Assembly (NCBI RefSeq): GCF_024970185.1
Contig: NZ_CP103965.1
Span: 1,298,001-1,362,000, forward strand
Length of the DNA: 64,000 bases
Direction of reading: 5' to 3'
Origin: Pseudomonas sp. N3-W
Lineage (GTDB): Bacteria; Pseudomonadota; Gammaproteobacteria; Pseudomonadales; Pseudomonadaceae
The translations under genes were made by a program, and so were the position numbers. The notes below the pieces were generated by a model. That model made no database searches, was not told the DNA's origin, and was given only the letters and a program-made list of their open reading frames with translations. Shown piece after piece: positions 59,257 through 64,000 of the stretch (positions are counted from its first letter, which is position 1; each line of letters opens with the position of its first letter).

Positions 59257-59280
59257 CCCACCTGGCGTGGGGTTTTCTTT
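59257..59280 (+). terminator. hairpin plus T-run upstream of the L gene
   Basis: CCCAC-CTGGC-GTGGG followed by GTTTTCTTT, then GCCTGGAGTACCAC and ATG 59295. Third of the repeated intergenic elements. Confidence 0.65.
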
Positions 59281-59294
59281 GCCTGGAGTACCAC

Positions 59295-59978
59295 ATGTCC
59301 ATTACCGCAGATATTCAGGCGCTGGAGCCGGGCGCATGGGTCGAATTGTTCGAACTCGATGCCACCAGCCTTGGCGCCGAGTTGTACCGCTTCCATGGTT
59401 ATCCACAGCAATCCTCGATTTTTTGGCAAGGCCTTGAATATTCGCCTTGGCCGATTCAGGCCGAAGGTTTCGAGATGACCGGGCAAGGTACACAGCCGAC
59501 ACCATCGCTGTCGGTGGGCAACGTCGGCGGCTTCATTACTGCCTTGGTGCTGTATTTCGAGGATTTGGTCGGGGCGCGGCTGATCCGTCATCGCACGTTG
59601 GGCAAGTATCTCGATGGCCAGCCGGAGGCTGACCCGGAAGAGGAATTGCCGCCAGATATCTGGTACATCGAGCGCAAGGTCACCGAAGACAGCGAGGTGG
59701 TGAAGTTTGAGCTCGCCAGTGCTCTGGACTTCAACGGTGTGCAATTGCCCCGTCGGCAGGTGGTTGCCAACGTGTGTTGGTGGCTCAGTTGCGGTGGGTA
59801 TCGCGGCCCTTACTGTGGCTACAACGGTGGGCCGGTGGCGGACGCCAATGACGTGATCGTCACCGATGCAGCCAAAGATAAATGTGGCGGACGCTTGGGC
59901 AGTTGCAAGCTGCGTTTCGGTGAAAACAATCCGTTGCCTTACGGCTCGTTTCCCGCCGCCGGGCTTGTTCGGAGCTGA
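59295..59978 (+). CDS. minor tail protein L-like (probable Fe-S tail tip protein)
   Basis: 227 aa. Starts MSITADIQALEPGAWVELFE. The C-terminal part has five cysteines, 161, 166, 174, 197 and 204; the C174-C197-C204 spacing (23 and 7) is that of the lambda gpL cluster ligands, and one of C161/C166 could be the fourth. In lambda this part binds a [4Fe-4S] cluster. Three bases upstream of K. The frame is open 70 codons further upstream through M, but ATG 59295 has TGGAG in place. Confidence 0.9.
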   Translation: MSITADIQALEPGAWVELFELDATSLGAELYRFHGYPQQSSIFWQGLEYSPWPIQAEGFEMTGQGTQPTPSLSVGNVGGFITALVLYFEDLVGARLIRHRTLGKYLDGQPEADPEEELPPDIWYIERKVTEDSEVVKFELASALDFNGVQLPRRQVVANVCWWLSCGGYRGPYCGYNGGPVADANDVIVTDAAKDKCGGRLGSCKLRFGENNPLPYGSFPAAGLVRS

Positions 59979-59980
59979 TA

Positions 59981-60763
59981 ATGAACAAGGCAACCCTGGC
60001 CGCTATCGAACGGCATGCTGTCGCCCAATACCCTAATGAATGCTGCGGTTTACTGATTCGTGAAGGGCGCAAACAGCGTTATGTACCGTGCCGCAATACC
60101 GCAACAACGCCCAGTGAACATTTTCGCCTGGCACCCGAGGATTACGCGGCGGCCGAGGAGTGTGGAGAAGTCCTGGCAGTTATTCACAGTCATCCGGATT
60201 ACCCGGCGACGGCCAGCGAAGCGGACCGGGTTTCTTGCGAAGCGTCCGGTCTGCCCTGGCACATTCTCGAAGTGTGCCAAGGTGATGATGGGCAGGTTCG
60301 CAAAGGGGATCTGGTCACCATCGCCCCCAGTGGTTATCTGGCCCCCTTGATTGGGCGGGCCTTTGTCCACGGTGTGCACGATTGCCTGAGCATCCTCCTC
60401 GATTACTACCGACGGGAGATGGGCATCGAGCTAGGCGACTATCAACGTGAGGACGGCTGGTGGGACAAGGGCGGTAACCTCTACCTCGAGAACCTGCCCG
60501 CCGCCGGTTTCGAGCAGGTCAGTCGATTGCAGCAGGGCGATATCGTGCTGATGCAAATTCGCTCGCCAGTGCCCAACCATGCGGCGATTTATCTGGAAGA
60601 CGGCGTGCTCAAGACTGAGCCGCAACACTATCCCGCGCCGGGCTCGATCCTGCATCACCTGTATGGACGGGACAGCAAGCGCGACACCTATGGCGGGTAT
60701 TGGGGGGAAGTCACCGTGAGTTGTTGGCGGCATCGATCGAAAATGCCTGCGGCAACCGTCTGA
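59981..60763 (+). CDS. tail tip protein K-like (JAMM plus NlpC/P60 peptidase)
   Basis: 260 aa with two domains. N-terminal JAB/MPN: Glu20 in NECCG, and HSHPDYPATASEAD (His69, His71, Ser79, Asp82) give the complete JAMM zinc site. C-terminal NlpC/P60: HGVHDCLSILL with nucleophile Cys135 and His200 in PNHAAIYLED. Both active sites look intact. In lambda K is needed for tip assembly and may act on peptidoglycan. Starts two bases after the L stop. Confidence 0.92.
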   Translation: MNKATLAAIERHAVAQYPNECCGLLIREGRKQRYVPCRNTATTPSEHFRLAPEDYAAAEECGEVLAVIHSHPDYPATASEADRVSCEASGLPWHILEVCQGDDGQVRKGDLVTIAPSGYLAPLIGRAFVHGVHDCLSILLDYYRREMGIELGDYQREDGWWDKGGNLYLENLPAAGFEQVSRLQQGDIVLMQIRSPVPNHAAIYLEDGVLKTEPQHYPAPGSILHHLYGRDSKRDTYGGYWGEVTVSCWRHRSKMPAATV

Positions 60764-60819
60764 TAACGAAATCCAACAATGTCAAATCCACACTGGAGGT
60801 CTTCTCCTGGAGCCGTGAG

Positions 60820-61425
60820 ATGAATCAGCAAAAACTCAGGACCATTCGCCTCTACGGCACTTTGGGGACCAGTTTTGGCCGCGTACACCGGCTCGCCGTT
60901 AGCAACGCAGCGGAAGCCGTTCATGCTTTGTGCATTTTGATCCCGGGCTTCGAGCGTTTCATGATGGAGTCAAAGGACCGAGGCTTGACGTATTCGGTTT
61001 TTCTGGGACGCGACAACATCGGCCAGGATCAACTCAAGGCACCTAGCGGCAAGACGGATATTCGTATTGCGCCTGTCGTGATCGGCAGCAAGCGTGCGGG
61101 GTCACTGCAGACGATTGTCGGGATAGTGCTCATCGCTGCAGCGACCATTTTTACTGGCGGCGTAGGCGGTTTCGCCGCCGGAGGCGCCTGGGGCACGGTG
61201 GGATCTGTAGGCGTGTCGATGGTGCTGGGCGGGGTGATGCAAATGCTCTCGCCCCAAGCCAAAGGGCTCGGCGCTCAGGACAATCCAGCCAATCGGGCCA
61301 GTTACAGCTTTAACGGGCCGACCAATACCAGCGCTCAAGGCAACCCGGTGGGTCTGCTTTACGGTCAGGCAATTGTCGGCAGCGCAGTAATCAGCGCGGG
61401 GATCTATGCGCAGGATCAACTGTAG
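60820..61425 (+). CDS. tail assembly protein I-like, copy 1
   Basis: 201 aa, MNQQKLRTIRLYGTLGTSFG... with a hydrophobic Gly-rich segment (TIVGIVLIAAATIFTGGVGG) and the conserved C-terminus GNPVGLLYGQAIVGSAVIS. ATG 60820 follows TCCTGGAGCCGTGAG; the frame is open 40 codons further up into K, without family match. In lambda gpI acts early in tip assembly and is not found in the finished tail. A second I gene follows 29 bases later. Confidence 0.88.
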   Translation: MNQQKLRTIRLYGTLGTSFGRVHRLAVSNAAEAVHALCILIPGFERFMMESKDRGLTYSVFLGRDNIGQDQLKAPSGKTDIRIAPVVIGSKRAGSLQTIVGIVLIAAATIFTGGVGGFAAGGAWGTVGSVGVSMVLGGVMQMLSPQAKGLGAQDNPANRASYSFNGPTNTSAQGNPVGLLYGQAIVGSAVISAGIYAQDQL

Positions 61426-61454
61426 CAAGCGAGCTTTTACTGCCGGAGAAATCT

Positions 61455-62063
61455 ATGGCAATGGAAACAGAGCAACAAAAGATACAGACGGTACTGCTAT
61501 CCGGATCCTTGGGTCGGCTATTTGGACGCGAACATCGCGTGACGACTTCCGGTGGTTTTCGAGATGTCATGGGTTACTTCAAACAATTCCGCGGTTTTGA
61601 TCGCTACATGATCGAAAGCGCTGAGAAGGGCCTGCGGTTCGCTGTATTCAATGGCAAACGCAACATCGGTGAGGCGGATATTCAGAAACCATTAGGCAAG
61701 GATGTTATCCGTATAGCTCCTGTACTTACTGGTTCCAAGCGAGCCGGAGGCCTGCAGACAATCATTGGTGCCGTTCTCATTGCGGTTGCCTACTTCAATC
61801 CATTTGGATTCCTGACGGGGCCGGCGGCTACGATGCTGATGGGAGTCGGGGTATCGATGGCGGCGGGTGGTGTCATGCAAATGCTCAGCCCACAACCCAA
61901 AGGCCTCGGCGCCCAGGACAGCCCCGACAATCGCGCCAGCTACAGCTTCAACGGGCCGGTCAACACCAGCGCTCAGGGCAATCCGGTAGGTCTTTTGTAC
62001 GGCCAGTTGATCGTCGGCAGTTCCGTCATCAGTGCCGGTATCTACGCCCAGGATCAACTCTAG
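61455..62063 (+). CDS. tail assembly protein I-like, copy 2
   Basis: 202 aa, MAMETEQQKIQTVLLSGSLG... The last 70 residues are nearly identical to copy 1 (GVMQMLSPQ...KGLGAQD and GIYAQDQL end both), whereas the first 130 align but differ at most positions. Many third-base differences in the shared part show the copies are not recent. AATCTATGGCA lies at the start with CGGAG upstream. Precedes gpJ. Confidence 0.88.
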   Translation: MAMETEQQKIQTVLLSGSLGRLFGREHRVTTSGGFRDVMGYFKQFRGFDRYMIESAEKGLRFAVFNGKRNIGEADIQKPLGKDVIRIAPVLTGSKRAGGLQTIIGAVLIAVAYFNPFGFLTGPAATMLMGVGVSMAAGGVMQMLSPQPKGLGAQDSPDNRASYSFNGPVNTSAQGNPVGLLYGQLIVGSSVISAGIYAQDQL

Positions 62064-62092
62064 CGCCTCATGTTTTATTGACGTCCACCCAG

Positions 62093-62113
62093 CCCGCCTT
62101 GAGCGGGTTTTAT
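62093..62113 (+). terminator. hairpin plus T-run upstream of the J gene
   Basis: CCCGC-CTTGA-GCGGG followed by TTTTATTT, then GAAGGAAAGCC and ATG 62132. Fourth of the repeated intergenic elements. Confidence 0.7.
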
Positions 62114-62131
62114 TTCGCCTGAAGGAAAGCC

Positions 62132-64000
62132 ATGACTGACCTCATTCTCGCTGGCAGCAAAGGTGGCGGCGCCAAGCCGCGCCCCTCCGTGGAGGCGCCA
62201 GACAGCCTGCAAAGCACGGCTTACGCTCGTATCCTCGATCTCGTCAGCGAAGGTGAGATTGTCGGTCTGAAAAACGATACACGCTCGGTATTTCTGGACG
62301 AAACGCCGCTGGCCAACGAAGACGGCAGCTTGAACTTCAACGGTGTGACCCTCGATGTTCGCACCGGTAGCCAGGACCAGGCGCACATCCCCGGTTTTCC
62401 TGCAGTGGAAAACGAAACGGCGGCAGGCGTTGAACTACGCAGCGATCAACCCTGGAGCAAGGCTTTCACCAATCTGCAACTGTCTGCCGTGCGTATTCGC
62501 CTCGCGGTGTCGCGACTGGCCCAAACGGATACCAGCAACGGCGACACCAACGGTTATACGGTCCAGTACGCCATCGACCTCGCCACCGATGGCGGCGCCT
62601 TCGTTCAAGTACTGACGACAGCGTTCAGTGGCAAGACCACCACCAAGTATGAGCGTTCTCACCGTATCGACCTGCCGGTTGCCAAAAGCGGCTGGACAGT
62701 GCGGGTTCGTCGTTTGACGCCGAACTCCGCCAGTGGCGCTATCGCCGACACCACCAGCGTCGAATCGAGCACCGAAGTGATCGATGCCAAGCTGCGCTAT
62801 CCGGGCTCGGCCATTATCGGTCTGCAATTCGATGCCTCACAGTTCCAGTCGATTCCGTCCCGTTCCTTTGAACTGCTGGGCCGAATCATTCGCGTGCCGA
62901 GCAACTACGACCCGCTGAGCCGCGTCTACACCGGCGTATGGGATGGCACATTCAAATCCGCCTGGACTGATAACCCGGCGTGGATCTATTACGACCTGCT
63001 GCTGCACCCACGTTATGGCCTGGGCCATCTGCTCAATGCCGGCCAGGTCGACAAGTGGGAGCTGTACCGCATCGGCCAGTACTGCGACCAACCCGTCTCC
63101 GACGGCAAGGGAGGCACCGAGCCGCGCTTCACCTGCAACCTGTACCTGTCGGTGCGTGCCGATGCATTGAAAGTGCTGCAAGACCTGGCCACCACGTTCC
63201 GGGGTATGTCGTACTGGGGTGCCGGTTCGGTCATGGCCGTGGCCGACATGCCGGAAGACCCGGTCTACACCTATTCCAATGCCAACGTCATCGACGGCAA
63301 GTTCAGTTACGGCGGATCGGCAAAAAAGACCCGCTTCACCGTGGCGTTGGTCAGCTGGAATGATCCGACCGACTTCTACCGGCAGAAAGTCCAATACGTC
63401 GACGACGCCGAGGGTATTGCCCGTTACGGCGTGCAACAGACCGAAATCAGCGCCACCGGCTGCACCTCCCAGGCTCAGGCTCAGCGGATCGGTAAATGGG
63501 CGCTGCTGACCAATCGTCTGGAAACCGAAAGCGTCACCTTTGCTGTCGGTCTGGACGGAACGCTGGCGCGCCCGGGCCAGATCATTCGGGTGGCCGATAA
63601 TGACCGCGCTGGTCGGCGAATTGGTGGCCGGCTGCGCGACTCGACCCTCAATACGTTGAACCTTGATGCGCACGTCACTGCCGCGGCGGGAGACACCATC
63701 ACGTTGGTCATGCCGACCGGCAAGGCCGTATCGCGAGTGATTCAGTCGGTGGACATCAGCGGTGAAATCCAGCGTGTAGTCCTGACCCAGGCACTGAGCG
63801 AGCTGCCACCAGCCCAGTCGATGTGGGCCATCGACTCACCAACCTTGGCCACGCAGCAGTTTCGCGTGTTGTCGATTGCCGAGGATTTCACCGATAAAGA
63901 AATCAAGTACAGCATCAGCGCCGTTAAGCATGTGCCGAGCAAGTACGGCGCCATCGACAACGGCTCGCGTATCGAGCGTCCACCCGTCACAGTCATTCCG
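62132..64000 (+). CDS. tail tip/host-specificity protein J-like (C-terminus beyond window)
   Basis: Central tail fibre hub. Translation from ATG 62132 gives MTDLILAGSKGGGAKPRPSV, then LQSTAYARILDLVSEGEIVG, RSFELLGRIIRVPSNYDP, and AWIYYDLLLHPRYGLGHLL, all lambda gpJ hallmarks. 623 codons are open to the window end, so roughly the N-terminal half is seen. Target-binding (host range) sequence is expected in the unseen C-terminal part. A strong AAGGAAAGCC precedes the start. Confidence 0.93.
   Translation, partial: MTDLILAGSKGGGAKPRPSVEAPDSLQSTAYARILDLVSEGEIVGLKNDTRSVFLDETPLANEDGSLNFNGVTLDVRTGSQDQAHIPGFPAVENETAAGVELRSDQPWSKAFTNLQLSAVRIRLAVSRLAQTDTSNGDTNGYTVQYAIDLATDGGAFVQVLTTAFSGKTTTKYERSHRIDLPVAKSGWTVRVRRLTPNSASGAIADTTSVESSTEVIDAKLRYPGSAIIGLQFDASQFQSIPSRSFELLGRIIRVPSNYDPLSRVYTGVWDGTFKSAWTDNPAWIYYDLLLHPRYGLGHLLNAGQVDKWELYRIGQYCDQPVSDGKGGTEPRFTCNLYLSVRADALKVLQDLATTFRGMSYWGAGSVMAVADMPEDPVYTYSNANVIDGKFSYGGSAKKTRFTVALVSWNDPTDFYRQKVQYVDDAEGIARYGVQQTEISATGCTSQAQAQRIGKWALLTNRLETESVTFAVGLDGTLARPGQIIRVADNDRAGRRIGGRLRDSTLNTLNLDAHVTAAAGDTITLVMPTGKAVSRVIQSVDISGEIQRVVLTQALSELPPAQSMWAIDSPTLATQQFRVLSIAEDFTDKEIKYSISAVKHVPSKYGAIDNGSRIERPPVTVIP

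Larger units (their letters stand above)
54512..64000 (+). mobile_element. F-type tailocin (tail-only prophage remnant) next to mutS, continues beyond window
   Basis: Repressor, holin and a complete run of lambda-like tail genes in the order V, G/GT, H, M, L, K, I, I, J. There is no integrase, terminase, portal, capsid, tail-completion (Z) or tail-terminator (U) gene on the left side. Starting directly with gpV is the same plan as the F-pyocin cluster of P. aeruginosa. Release is probably by lysis after SOS induction; the lytic enzyme would lie past the window end. No attachment repeat can be seen from this side. Confidence 0.85.

Overview
The window is a piece of a fluorescent-group Pseudomonas chromosome. 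The evidence is GC-rich coding sequence, conserved Pseudomonas gene order (dapE-ndvB; rpsB-tsf-pyrH-frr-uppS-cdsA-dxr-rseP-bamA-skp-lpxD-fabZ-lpxA-lpxB-rnhB-dnaE-accA; surE-pcm-nlpD-rpoS-rsmZ-fdxA), many intergenic palindromes of the GTGGGAGCGAGC... REP/REPIN type, and a tail-only phage element next to mutS, a known tailocin site in this group. No rRNA, tRNA or CRISPR array was seen.

Layout. 1-12.4 kb: lysine/peptidoglycan genes dapE (cut by the window edge), dapD and dapC, interspersed with ndvB (periplasmic glucan synthase), a tRNA ct6A modification set (tcdA, csdE, csdA), an ArsC-like protein, a Na+/H+ antiporter and an isolated AT-richer astacin-like protease. Five REPINs lie in this stretch. 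12.4-16 kb: glnD (nitrogen signalling) and map. 16.1-35.6 kb: one long forward block for translation (rpsB, tsf, frr), nucleotide metabolism (pyrH), isoprenoid/lipid precursors (uppS, cdsA, dxr), outer membrane biogenesis (rseP, bamA, skp, lpxD, fabZ, lpxA, lpxB), rnhB, dnaE and accA. 35.7-48.6 kb: tilS, pyrG, kdsA, eno, ftsB, ispD, a LysR regulator divergent from the glutathione-dependent formaldehyde pathway (frmA, fghA), ispF, truD, surE and pcm. 48.7-51.6 kb: nlpD, rpoS, the Gac/Rsm small RNA gene rsmZ with its GacA upstream site, and fdxA. mutS follows on the minus strand.

54.5 kb to the window end is a tail-only phage element: a LexA/CI-type self-cleaving repressor (PrtR-like), a promoter overlaid by repeated ATGC-N6-GCAT operators, a leader with a 36-codon ORF and an intrinsic terminator, a holin, then a lambda-like flexible tail module in the order V, G/GT, H, M, L, K, I, I, J. 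There are no head, terminase or integrase genes here. This is the architecture of an F-type tailocin (F-pyocin-like bacteriocin). Its notable features are a textbook A-AAA-AAC -1 frameshift site joining G to T, an unusually short tape measure (406 aa), a tandem pair of divergent gpI genes, and hairpin-plus-U-tract elements just upstream of several tail genes. gpJ is cut by the window end.

The most useful second looks are the operator array, the G/GT frameshift, the shortened tape measure, the gpI pair, the tailocin leader and the orphan astacin protease. Calls rest on reading the sequence and on family knowledge; no database search was run.
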